A stretch of 64,000 nt of DNA from Larimichthys crocea (lineage: Eukaryota; Chordata; Actinopteri; Sciaenidae): positions 20,780,742 to 20,844,741 of the forward strand of contig NC_040017.1 of assembly GCF_000972845.2 (NCBI RefSeq), read 5' to 3'. Shown here piece by piece: positions 42,201-55,000 of the stretch (its first letter is position 1; each line of letters starts with the position of its first letter). Below the pieces are notes generated by a model. That model had not been told where the DNA came from and searched no databases. It saw only the letters and a list, made by a program, of their open reading frames with translations. Position numbers and translations under genes: made by a program.

Positions 42201-45200
42201 CAGAAAAAAACGACTTCTAATTTATATTCTCTTGCTTCGCAATGATTCATTCATTTAAACGTGTGCACACAAACCTGCACAAGTGTAAGTAAGTCTAGCC
42301 GTGCCTGCGTGTAATGGCTCACAGCTGGTTTTTTCCTATATAAATCAACATGTTTGTTAAAACTCTGCCGTTCTCCTGCAATAAGTGCAAGTTAATGTTA
42401 TGAGCCAACACTGGACAGACTCTTAGCAATGCAAAAGCTGCCTACGTATGACAGTTCTTTGACTTGTTCTCTAACCACACTAACTACTTTTTAGGTCTCG
42501 GAGGTTAATTTGAACTCTCTGAAGGACTGAATAAAATTATCTAATTTAAAAAAAAAAAACTTTAAATAGTTTATGCCCTATTTACCAATTGCACAGTTAA
42601 ATGAAATTTTACTGAGAAATCTATTTTATTAAGAGCTCCAAGCAATGGCAGAAAAGATTCTTTGAAGAAGAGCCAACTGGATCAGAGTTAGCTCTGTGAA
42701 TCTTTTGGAAACTTCTGACACTCCTCATTATATCATAAAGATGTGCAAGAGCAGCTAAAGGGATAATCTAACTGTGCCCACATAAAGTTTGGCACATCAG
42801 ATTCTCTTTATTTGAAGACATCTTCATACCACGATGTGGCAAAGAAGAAAAGCAGAAGTACTCCATAACACATCAGTTATGGCTCTCTGAAGTCCCACTA
42901 TATTTAGTTATTGCAACAACAAATTCCTATTTGGTTATTAACTAGACAAATAGAGAGTAAATATGAATAGGTGAAACTGTACTAGTTCATGAACTCATCA
43001 TAAAACAGAGAAGCTGCCACATTAATTATAAAGATGATCATGATTATAAAGAATCTTAAATAATATCAACTCAAATCGAATAGTAAGCCTGCCATTGTTC
43101 GGAAAACCAATATGTTAGCATGTAAAATGAAAGCTCAGACCATGCCGTGCTTTATATACAACTAATTGTACTCTGCTGCAGTCATTTGTTGTATATTAAT
43201 ACATCTTAGTGGAGCTACCACAGAATTCAAATAAGATCATAGTTGGACCTGACGTAAAGATGTGATGTAAAGAAACATTGTGAGAGTTCAATCTTGTAGA
43301 TGCTGAGATAGTCGACCCCAGCATGCCGTAAGTGAAATGCAGGGAAACAGTTTGGATAGATTCCCAATCTATCAGGTTCAAAATATTCCCAACCCTGCTC
43401 TGCTCTTTAGAGTCACAAAACCATTTGCATGTGTTTGGAGTGGGAGAGAAAAGTGAGAAACCCCCTGGTGGAAACCCACACACCCACCGGGACTACATGG
43501 CAAACTTCAAATAAAGAAAGAGCTTTGGCTGAAGATTAAAACCAGAGCTCTTTTTTTGCTACAAAAGCGGTTCTGCTGCCAGAGTAACACGTGTTTGGTT
43601 GCCGGTATTCCCTGTGATAACTTACATAATGTTAATGGCTCTAATGATCATTGGGTGTCAATAAAAATGTACTGTGATGTTTAGTGTTCACCCCAACAGA
43701 TGCAAAACTTTCAAATTTGGAAATGTTCTGATCATTTCCTCTCCCATGTTGCACCAGCAAAGTAACTGCTGAACAAATTAAATCACATCAGTAGGGAAAT
43801 AAGGAGAAACATGCAAATTGGCAAAAAGGATTAGCCCACCTGATGATGGCAGATGACTGTGAAACGTTCTGGCCTTTTATTTATTTTTTTCTTTGTCTCT
43901 CATGCTTGTTGACTAGCCACACACTTCCTAAGCAAATGCATAAATCCATGGCAAGCAGCACTAATGCAGCTCACGAGTGCTCGTCATTCTTCTTAAATGG
44001 GATTGATTGCACTCTACACATCGGGATAATGAAGCGTCATAACAGTCATAAGAGGTTTTGTTTTTACCGCTGCCTCCTTTACATTAGCAGCGCGGCTACA
44101 AAGGAAGACACGGAGGTTGCAGAGTCAAGCAGGAACGTTTTCCTTTTGTTTTCCATCCTGCGTCGCACTCGAGGCACTTAACCCCGTTTCTGCTTCAGTG
44201 GAGATGGAGTGGGCGATATGAAAACATAAGAATTTGAGAAGCTAAGCTGAAGCATAATGGCCACTGAAGTATTGTCAAAAATTAAATATTGGAATATGTT
44301 TGACTCTGTACTTTTAATATTAATGTGCTTCAGGGTTTTTGTTGTTTGTGTTTTCCCACAGCATTTAATCTAAATTAGGGCTGAAGTTTAAGAAAACAGC
44401 ATTTCGTCGATACGACGTAATGAAGCAGGTAGACTGATTAACTGTTCAAACAAATTAGCATGGAGTGAAGTGACAGGCATTTAGAGGAAAATCAAGCCAT
44501 AGAATTAAAGATTGCTAGACAAAAATAAATTGCAAGAGTTTTGAGTGGCTTTGATCAGCACCCATTTGTTATTATAGAAGCGAGCTATACAGCAAGTGAT
44601 TGGATCCATTGGATAGTTTAGTGAAACAAACAATGACTACATATCTACATATTCTCTATATCTTTAAAGTATCGAATGAATGGCATTATTGATTTGTTGA
44701 CATGTTGAGTTGTCCTGCATCAGAGTAAAGCTTCAAAACTTTGACGGGGCTCTGTCTGTGTCACCTCGGGAATATCTGAAACGCAATTGTTGAAGTTGAG
44801 GAATGATGATTGTATTTGACACCCTCCAGGTATGAATGTTTGAAAAATATGAATGTGTGAAGCACTGTTGCTCCGAACCGCAGTCAGTCCACTTTCCCTA
44901 AATAAATAAAGAGCCCTCCTTTGAACACTCCTTCAAACACACAAGTAGAAATTTGCCTGCAGAAGATTTCAGGCAAAAATGTAAATACAGTAAAATGCAT
45001 CATCTATCCTTTGTACCCAAGAGTAGACGATGAGTGTCATGAGCGAAAATTACCTGAAACTTCTCACGTCTCAAAACACCAAACACTTAAACGAACTGGC
45101 ATTTAAACAGCTGGTGAAAGCCTCAGCCAGTTAGTTAAATCCAGTCTTGTAATTTTCATCAGCAGACGAGTGTAATCGGAGACATAAAGGCTTTGCGTGT

Positions 45201-48200
45201 GCTAATGGGATTGTGCGCAGACAGCAGAAGTTTCTCCATTCTCTTTGTCTGCTGCAACATCTCCGAGCTGTAAGGCTCTGGTGCCAACAAGTTCCTCTTT
45301 TATGCCGGCATCAGAAGAAATTCCTGTCAGAGTCAGAAAAGTGTATCGTCTCCAGAGGACAGGAGCAGGAAGATGAATCTGCTTTCATGCCTATGCTGCC
45401 ACACTAGGACAATAATGGAGATGCCATTTATAGAAAAACATATCCGCTCCTTAACCTGTTGATAAACACTGATGCAATCAGCGCGTTGAGTACGTGCAGT
45501 CGTTCTGTATGCGTATGTATATTGCATTCAGCCCCCTCCAGCTCGGTGGTTTTTATAACAAAGATTCAAATCAGTTGGCAATTTCTCACACATATTGAGC
45601 CGTATGCTAAAGAGCTAATTAACAAGGGCCGTTATGGAGTTTCAGAAGCTTCTCTGACATCTTAATTAGATCTTAATGACATTTCAGTTGGAATGGCTGA
45701 ACCGAGTACCCCAGGATGAGGCAAAAACCAGTGCTGATATACAGACGGAAACGGGAGAGCGACTGATACTGGAGACGAGTGCGTGCAGGAAGGAGAGGAG
45801 AGAAATAAATGGCAATGAGGAGGCATCGGAGGACGTCTGTGCTCTATATGTATCTACCAGTCGTATAGCATGTCCAGTGTGCGATATTGAGTGTTAGAAA
45901 TGGGATTTGATTAAACTCTTCACTCTCATTCACTTCTTTCATTCTATCTTCCCTCTTTTCCCCCTCTTCCAGTGGGATGCGGGACTGTGCGTCGCCCAGT
46001 AATTACTCTGCCGATATCCCAGGAGCATCACCGTCTCTGATGGGCCTCTTAATCAGATCCTCAGCATTTATTACCATGAAATTTTCAGTGTATACCCTGG
46101 AAATAACTAGATACTCACTGCGCTGCCAATGGAGATAACACGATAATGATATTTTTAGAAGATAGGTGGCTGATTAAGATACAATAATCTTCTGCAGTGC
46201 TTTGTTTTTGTATTGTAGACTGCTCTGCATGGTCTGCGGTGGACAGCAGGATATAGTGTTTTTTTTTTTTTTTTTTTTAGCAGGATATAGTGTTTTTTTT
46301 TTTTTTTTTTATTCTGGTGGGCAGCCTGTGTATTTTTAGCCGAAAGGGTGATGCACGTTTATGCAACTCCAAACGAAGTCAACGAACTGCGATGAGAGAA
46401 CAATGGGCTTCAGTGAATGAGCAAACTGGTCCACAGACCTTAAACTGTCCGTGTGATTATATGATTTTTAGTAACCCATAATTACCTTCCTCCTGTGGGC
46501 CGTACGTGCTCCACAACACAAAGAGACGAACACCGACAAAGTCGACACCTTGACAAAGAGGCAGGGTAATTGATTCAAATCTTCGTAGGCAAATATTTAT
46601 TTACCAGATGAGCTGCTGCGCTCTCTGTGTTTTCCTGGGCGCAGCTGGCCTGCACTGCCCTTCACTCGAGAGCAACCATTAGAGGAGAAGGGACAGGGAA
46701 ATAGGAAAGACAACAACATAGAAAACTAGGGGAAGATGATGAGGAGCCCAGAGAGAGCGCAAACCTAGAGATCACATCAGAGAAAATGAGGGAGGAAAGG
46801 CTAAATAGAAACTTTGTCTGAAGCCCCTCTCGAGGAGCAGGGCGAGGAATAAACAGAGAGAGTGGATGTGGGTTGAAAGATTGGGCAGCAGGAGACACAT
46901 TACTAAGAGTCTGTCGGTTGCTGTTCGGTGTGCAGCCATGTCTGTTTATCACTCCTCTCCTCTCCCCAAGCCCTCCCTCTCATCTCTATTCAACCCCTTC
47001 TGTCTAGCCTGAATCTGTCAAAATACAGCCACAAATACCTGGCGACAACTACCATTTTACAACCACCCCCCCGTCTACCCATCTTCCTCTCCGACAGTGC
47101 CTTCAAGCTTTCCGTTGATTTGGGGCGTCCTCCCTGTTGCTCACCCTTTATTCGTTTTACTTAGCCTTTATGGCTTTACTTAGCATTTTATTCGCCCATA
47201 AAGAGCGATAAAAGAAAGAGCTTGTTTTTCTCTAGCGCGCTCAGCAATTCATTCTAACGGAGCCGGGTCCACAGATGTCTGTGTAATTTGGCACTTTTCC
47301 TCTCAAGAAGACCATGTTTTTCAGGTTTTTTTTATTTTATCTATTACAACTTTAAAGTGGAACGTTAGGCCCACGTGCACTGTGCAACCTACTTGTGGCA
47401 TAGAGCATCAAGTCTGAATTCTTTATTCCATTGCTGTAAATACGAACTGTTGCTAAGGCTTTTACTCCTGTTGCAGGCAGATGTGCTGTAAAATCCAGGT
47501 CATAGATAGTCTAGCCAAGGCCCCTTCAAAGTCTAATCTGCTTATGTGTACCAGCCCTAGCCCTCATCCCCTACTTCTTCTCCTCTTTGTGTACCCTCCT
47601 GTCTGTGGCCAGGCTGACTGATGACCTATTAACCCTCATCTTCCATGGCTTTGACTACCAGACAGCTTGCGTCACAGTTGGGCCTTTTTTACTGCTGGAC
47701 ATGAGGAGCAAAAGAATAACAGTGCGTCACCCTGATATGCTGAGACTCAGTCATTGACTGACACTGCTGTCAGATACAATATAGTGTACTCTGTCGCCAG
47801 CAACTGGGATTGATCTGATTTAGCTCTCACATCATCACACCATGCCTGGCATATACGTTGTGTATTGATCACGGCGGTAAAGATTGACAGGGTGTGCATA
47901 CGGTGTGTGACTGCGCTGATTAGTGTCTCTATGTGTGTATATGACAGGTTCACAGAGGCAGATACCATAGTGATGGGCGACGTGACATACGGGGCCTGCT
48001 GCGTGGATGACTTCACCGCCCGAGCCCTGGGAGCCGATTTCATGGTGCACTACGGCCACAGTTGTCTCAGTGAGTGTCTCGTCAGTGTGCATGTTTGTAC
48101 GTCTCCCCTGTCACTCTGCATACAGATTATACCACACAGGACCCAAACAGGACGCGCTGCATGAAAGAGTCAAAGCACAAGCCGACAGACGGAGCTATCG

Positions 48201-51200
48201 ATCAGCGGAAAGCATAACTAGTTAGTGCAGCCTGCCCAGCTCTAGTACGGAAGGCATATCAGACCTTTGGAGCCTGGACATCACATTTACCCAGCAGATC
48301 AATGGGGAACATGCATTAGAGCCGTCCTTTGAAAACCTCATGCAGCTCCTAAGGACCTTCACCCTCACGCCCGCTGTCTCTTGCAGAACATGGGAGGAAA
48401 TGCTAAATCAATAGTTTTGATATATCCCTGCCAGAACAACCGCAACTCTTCCAAATACCAGAAATAGCCAACAGAATTTTAATACACAGAAACCTGTGTT
48501 GGTTTGTGTTTTTTGTGTCTGTGTGCGTGTATGTTTACCGAAGGGATAAGATGTGTACACGTTCCCATTCATGCTTCAAGGAACCGAATAATAGCAGAGA
48601 TAAAGACGCCTAAAATGAGTTGTTTGTGGGTCGTGAAGTTAGATCAGATGTTAATTGACAGAAGACAGTTTCACAGAAATTGGACGAGTCTTAGTATAAG
48701 GGCGGCAGCACGTATGTTCCTGACCTTCATCACTGAATCATGAGGACATCATCTCAAGATGGCAGATTTAAAAAAACACAGTGTCTGACTGACTCATACA
48801 GAAACAGTCTGTCCTGTGCTTATTCCCCTTTCATTTCATCTGCCTTATCTGCTTTTGAATAATGGTGCCACCTCACCTTTTGTCACTGTAAAACAGGACA
48901 CTATGGGCAACATAATAAAAACACGTTTTTGTGTGTTTAAACTTATAATAATGTTCGCTGGTTTAACAGATGGGGGTTTTATTCAGTCTTGAGGTGAGGT
49001 TTAAACATGTCTGTAGCTGAATAGCTCAGTAGTTTGAACACCAGCAAGATGAAAAAGGAAAAAAGGAGTGGGCGAGAGAGTAAACAAAATTCAACTTACT
49101 TCTTTATTTTCCACTTCTTTCATTGTGGTCAATTTATGTCAGCCTCACTCAGATAATGCCAGGCCAGCTGCCACAGTCGAAAGTATTACTGGACCTTCTT
49201 CACATCTCAAGCAAGCTCTCACTATTTTGGTGGTATGACTCATTTTAGAAGAGCTTTGTAAAGCAAAAACCTACCCAAGGCACCAAGCCTAGTTTGAGCT
49301 AGTTTTCTTTATGTGGGGCAGCATGACACTTGGGTTTAAATAACAGGCCAGTTAACAATTCCCATCCGTAGATGTGTTTTACTGGATATTTATTACTTCT
49401 ATTATCCCAGAATGCACATTACACCCAATGAAAACACTGTAGCTACATTCACACTGCAAGCCTGCAAGTCACATTTCTAATTTACTGCTCAGATTGTTAT
49501 TATTTTTTAAGACCGCCTTCTGCTCCGCTCTGAACACATTGTGCTCGTTGCATGGTGTGATGTAACTGTCTCTAATTTGCTAAAATAAGTTTAATGGCTC
49601 ATCTGATGAAGATGGGGGTTTTTTTCTTGATACATTGAATCACTTTAAAGATAGATCTGCTCAGAATGTATTGGGCACAGATGAAGTTCAGCTCTTCTCT
49701 CCTCCTGTTTTAAAATTCAGGTGGAGTGCATTCACAGTTCATCGGCCATCGCTAATTGCTTTTGTTATCGTACAGCGATGATAAAAAAACAACAACGACA
49801 AATCATCTTATATCAGGACACACTGACATGTGACAACACTTGTTTCCATGCTCTGTTTGTGAACTTCAGCGTGTGTGGGCGAGTGTGTTTCTTTCACAAC
49901 AAGATCGGGATGTCATTTTGGGAAGAGGCGGAGAAAACATCTGAATTCATGGTCGTCAACAATCGATACAACTCTGGACGTGGAAACAAATTAACCCTTA
50001 CAATTAGAGATCACAAAAAGACAGAATTCATAAAATATCATATTCCTTCACTCTAGTTTCAGACTTGCAATAAACAGGTGCTCATTTCCTCTCCCGAGTC
50101 CCAGTGTCCTCTCTCCTACTCCAACTTTTGTTTTGTTTTTGAGTTGGCCGTGTTGGTTTCTGCTTATAATTAATTTAAATTGAATAAAAAATTCAAAAAA
50201 TGTGCAGTGTACTCTGAAAATTGTATGGAAGATGACGATGAATCATCCACTAACTCCATTACCGCTGTCCTCCACTGTTGTTGTTTTCAGGCTTTCATCT
50301 AACGTTGCATTCGAGTGATGCCAAAGTCACAGTGTGCATTGAAGATGCCAAATAAAGGCGCACGCTGTCCTGCGTGCACAACGCGGAATGAAACCGTTTA
50401 GTACATATTGATTTGAAAACAAACCATCACGTCCCGCCTTTTCTTAGTTGCAGCTTTTATGAACGTACATATTTGTTTATGCAGGCGCTAATAAGCATCT
50501 TTGCCGGGTGACCTTATTGCTTTAACACACAGATGGATAAAACCACTGATGGGTCAAGTGAGTCCTGTCCATCTCATTGACTGTGTCTCTAATTGCAGCG
50601 TCTAAGTGCTCTCAGGCTACCGTGCTAACGTGAACACAGATCGATGTCACTCTTCTTTGCCCTTTATGTTTTGGAGGTGCCCATAAACAAGCAACAGACA
50701 GCTGTTAGCCTCAGTCTTTTCTTTTTTTCTTTTTTTTTTAACTCCTCCAACCCATTTTAACCTCATGATATATTTAACTCCTTGGTTTCTCTCTCAACAT
50801 GTGGCCTGCAGCAAAGCCCACCTCTTTATATCCCTATCCATCTCCTTGCCTTCCCTCACTGCTGAGACGTGAGCCCATTCATCACCTGTGTTGCCAGTTA
50901 ATTGACAAGCCACCCCCCTTTCCCAGACCCCAAACACACATCCACACACACACACTCACACACACTCACAGTATCCTATTACTTTTTCCATTCCTCTCTT
51001 CCCTACCCCATCTTTTGTAATTTATATAGTAGATTATTAAATCACGTACCCACACCCCCCCATATTGGATTCCAGTGTTTCCCAGACGACTTTCATAAGA
51101 ATTTCTCATTCCTCACTGCTGTTTTCCATCCCATCTGCCTTCAGCCCTTTGTAAAGATATGTATCTCGCAGATCTGTTTTATGCCCCGCTTACCGTGCTT

Positions 51201-52034
51201 TTGCTGCCTTACCTCTCTCTCTCTCTCTCTCTCTCAATATTCCTTTTATCTAGGCCATGAAGTGAGCTGCACTCACTCGTAAAACATTTGCATCATAATG
51301 GGCCATTTGCTTAATCATAACAAAAAAAAAGAAAAGAAAAAAAAATTCCCCTCGGTCTTGATCTGCAAAATTAAATGTAACACAGGAGGAAGAATAATTA
51401 CGATGATCAGCGCGAACGATAATTCTCCTTCCTTTCCCCGTGCCCTTACCCCATGTTTTCTTGGACTCTCGCTTACTTTTTCAGCATCTAACTCAGCACG
51501 TCTCGAGCTACCTCTCCCAGGCCCGGCTGCGTAGTAAATGGCCTGTGAAATTAATGGCATTAATAGTAATCGCATGTGTCCCTCTCCTTCCCTAAATAAT
51601 TGAGGTCTTCGCATCAGTTCCTGCAACGTGCCAGAGATTCACACTGAGTGAGTTTCAGTTATATCATACGGGCGCCTACTGTGAGCTCTGTGTGTGTGAG
51701 TGTGTGTGTGTGGATGTTTCCATATAGTTATATCGATGAACATGCACTGTGTGTTAATGTTTGAGGCACCATCAATAGTGTATAGACTGCAGGCTTACCT
51801 GACATAACAGAGTAAATTATTCATCTGTCTTTCTTTTGTCTTTGTCTCTCTGCAGTCCCCATAGACTCCACAGCAGGCATTAAGATGCTGTATGTGTTTG
51901 TGGATATCCAGATGGACAATGCACACTTCCTGGAAACGGTCAAGCTCAACTTCCCTCCTGGACAATCTCTGGCACTCGTCAGCACAATTCAGTTTGTTGC
52001 AGCACTGCAGGTGATTAAGCGCCGGGTCTGTCTG

Positions 52035-52082
<48 letters not shown>

Positions 52083-55000
52083 TGGGTGAGTCCATTTTTG
52101 TGTCCAAGAGAGAGAGAGCTGACGCACTACAGTGATTTTGTATCTTTACCTGAATAATCATCGCTGTGTGTTTTCTGTTACTACTCAAGTATTTTTGTTC
52201 GTACAGTACATACCCCTGTGCGTTCGTACAGTGTACTTTTTCTGGCTCCTGGCTTTCATGAACAAGCTCTCGGTCCACACTTAAGCTCAGTTCAAGTGTG
52301 GGTTTGAGAAAGCCGGCAGCAGTTATTTTAGATTTGAAAGGTGGAATGAACTTGGAAGGCCTCTCGGTTCAGCATTGTGCTCATCTCTGCTCTTTACATA
52401 AGCAGTGGCAGCAGCTATATAGTATTAAGTTGAACATCCTTTTTTTTTTTTCTTTTTTTTTCAGGATAGCTGCCTCTCTGTTCTATAATGCATTCTGCTG
52501 CTTTCATTTGCTGTGTTGGGCCAACACCACTCTCCACTAATGTATCCACCGGTTATTTTTAAACCACGCTCTGCCCGTGTGGGTCATATTTTATGTCGGG
52601 GTGTTTGAACGCATCTATGTGTACATGTGCGCCTATGTCTCTTTGCCTGTAATCGTGTATTGTATGCATGTGTGCCTCCGCCTCCTGTCTTAAGAAGCGT
52701 AGGATTGTCGAGTTCACGCAGTATGGGCGGGAGAAGCTCGGAGTTCACTCGTATTCCCCGCGGAGTCTCTTAAATTAGCCTTAAATCGTTCAATTTATCG
52801 CTCTCACCTTCAGGCAGAGTAGCTCATTTATTTATTTTTTTAAGCTGTAATTGTTTGCTCGCTCTCATTTTATCACTTTGCTCAAATGAGTGTAGGAGTT
52901 TGGAAGAGTTGATTATTCTTGAGTGTTCGAGCCCTCTTTTCAGAAAATATTTATTTCCCCTGTTAGTCTGTTGATGTTCTTCTTATCTCTTTATTGTTAT
53001 TGTTTTTTAATATGGCGTGCCATGTGGTCGAGCTTAGCACATGAATCCATCCACATTGGGAGTTAAATCGACAAAGGAACTAGTTTCATGCGTGACACGT
53101 GATCAGAGGCAAATTGGCTAAACAAGCATGTATCCCAGTTTATCTTCTTACCCATATTCTTGCATCCTTTCCCATGTCGCTTCTCATCTGTGTTTTCATC
53201 ACCCAAACTCGCAAGGGATTCCCGTCTACTGAAGAACTTTGTAATTTGTGCCCCCCCCCGCCCCGTGATCAGTCATGTAGTGCGCAAACCACAATGACTT
53301 CAGGATTTCCAGTTACAAGACAGAAAGTTGTGTAGTGTGGACCGAACAGCGATCTGATAACTTTGAAAGTCATGAAGTGTGACCGAGGCATTAGGGGCAC
53401 ATTTTCAGTGTAATCTTTTCCGGCCTCTCTCATTCTTTGCGTCATTGCTCTTTGTCGGTCCTTCATCTTTTGACGACCTGCCCCCCCCCCTCTGCATACA
53501 TATTTCACATCTTGCCTCAATTCCTTCCTTGTTCTGTGCCCTCCGTCTCTGCTGTTATGTATTCATTAATACAAAGAAGAAACGAGGGGAGCCTCCTTAA
53601 ATACACATGTTTAGCATAGAAGTATTTCTCGCTTTTTTCTTTTTCATTTCTCACATAATACCGGCACTCAGTGGCAGCACAAACATGAAAAAAAAAATGC
53701 CTTGGATCAGCAGCTTCTCTGGATTCATTTCAAGCTTGGCGCATCACAATGTTTATGAAAAAGCAGGAAGTGGCAGCATAAATAAGTCATAACATAAACC
53801 TTAAATAGAAAAGTGGGATGCTTTCACTGTTGATAAAGAGTGTTTTACATGTGAGCCGCCAACATGACGACATATTGAAACAATTTCACAATATTTTCAA
53901 GGGAAGTCATGCTGAAACGCAACGCAGCCCACTTGATAATCCAATCACTACGTGTGAATATGAAATGAAAGTAATAAGGACTGAGCAGGTGAAAATACAC
54001 TGCGTACAAATAGGTTACATGCGTGGTTTAGACGAAACTAATTCCTCATTAAACTGATTTTCATGCCATTTAGTGCCTGTATTTGTGCTCATATTTAGCA
54101 TATTTATTTTTTAAATTTTTCTGTTTTTGATGCTTCCCTCTTTTTTAATTAGTATCACCATTTATGTGTTTGGAAAGGCTTTTCCACCGTTTCCTGTGGC
54201 TCTCTACTCTTTCCCTTGTTTCTTTTTGCATGTCTTAGCACATACTTTCCATTTTGCTTTTAACCTCTAATAATGTGTACAAGTCACGAAGGACATCCAA
54301 GAGTTAGTTTCAGACTTTGCCTCATAGATCTGAGTTTGGAGAATCATTCCAAAGCTGAGGCTCCTCCAAAACAAGTAAAGGGTAAAGGGTGAGCTGGTGA
54401 AAACTTAACTTTCCTTCTCCTTCCCTTCATGCTGCAGGCTGTGAGCACAGCCCTCAAACCAGAGTATGACGTGCTGGTCCCACAGTGTCGACCTCTGTCA
54501 CCAGGAGAAATTTTGGGCTGTACCTCTCCTCGCTTGGAGCGCAACGTCAATGCCATCATGTAAGAAACCTTCTTCCTCTTTTCTCCCACCTGACGGTTCC
54601 AGCCTGTATTTTCTTCCTCTAAATTAGTAGAGATATTCAGCTAACAAAAGACATCCAGCCTTGACTCAGACACGCCGCCTCTCCCTCTCACAAGCAACCA
54701 TAATTACCGCTGCCATCGCCATGCTCAGCCTTGTTACATGAGGAAGAATCGGTGTGACATCACACCAGTCACACCAGATGTAGCTAGCTGTGACAGCTAG
54801 GTTTGTCTACGTGCTGCCGATCCAGGCCTCTGGTACATCCGGCAGAAAAAGCCAGATGCTGATCCAGAATGGCAAGGCTAAAAATACCTCCGCACTGTGC
54901 AAAGCATTGAATTGTGCAAAACCAGATAGACACGGGCGCTTTCGGCTGTTTTCAATACATCCACAATACATCCAAATGCTCGCCAACGTTTAAAAGAAAT

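Larger units (their letters stand above)
29195..47947 (+). other. DPH1 intron 3 (18.8 kb)
   Basis: A phase-2 intron of 18753 bases and the largest in the gene. It contains the foldback element at 29660-30562, a three-unit dispersed repeat at 35865-36335, two related segments near 37.4 and 41.2 kb, a duplicated poly-T block near 46.3 kb and a poly-A at 30969-30990. Long stretches (31.0-35.8, 38.0-40.9 and 41.9-45.9 kb) hold nothing I can name. The longest frame (164 codons at 37056-37550) has no domain and overlaps the related non-coding segment. Confidence 0.8.

Noticed and set aside
48070..48164. Read-through of exon 4 into intron 4 as coding sequence
   Set aside because: Reading on gives Ser and unrelated residues; splicing at GTGAGT to exon 5 restores the conserved LIPID block.
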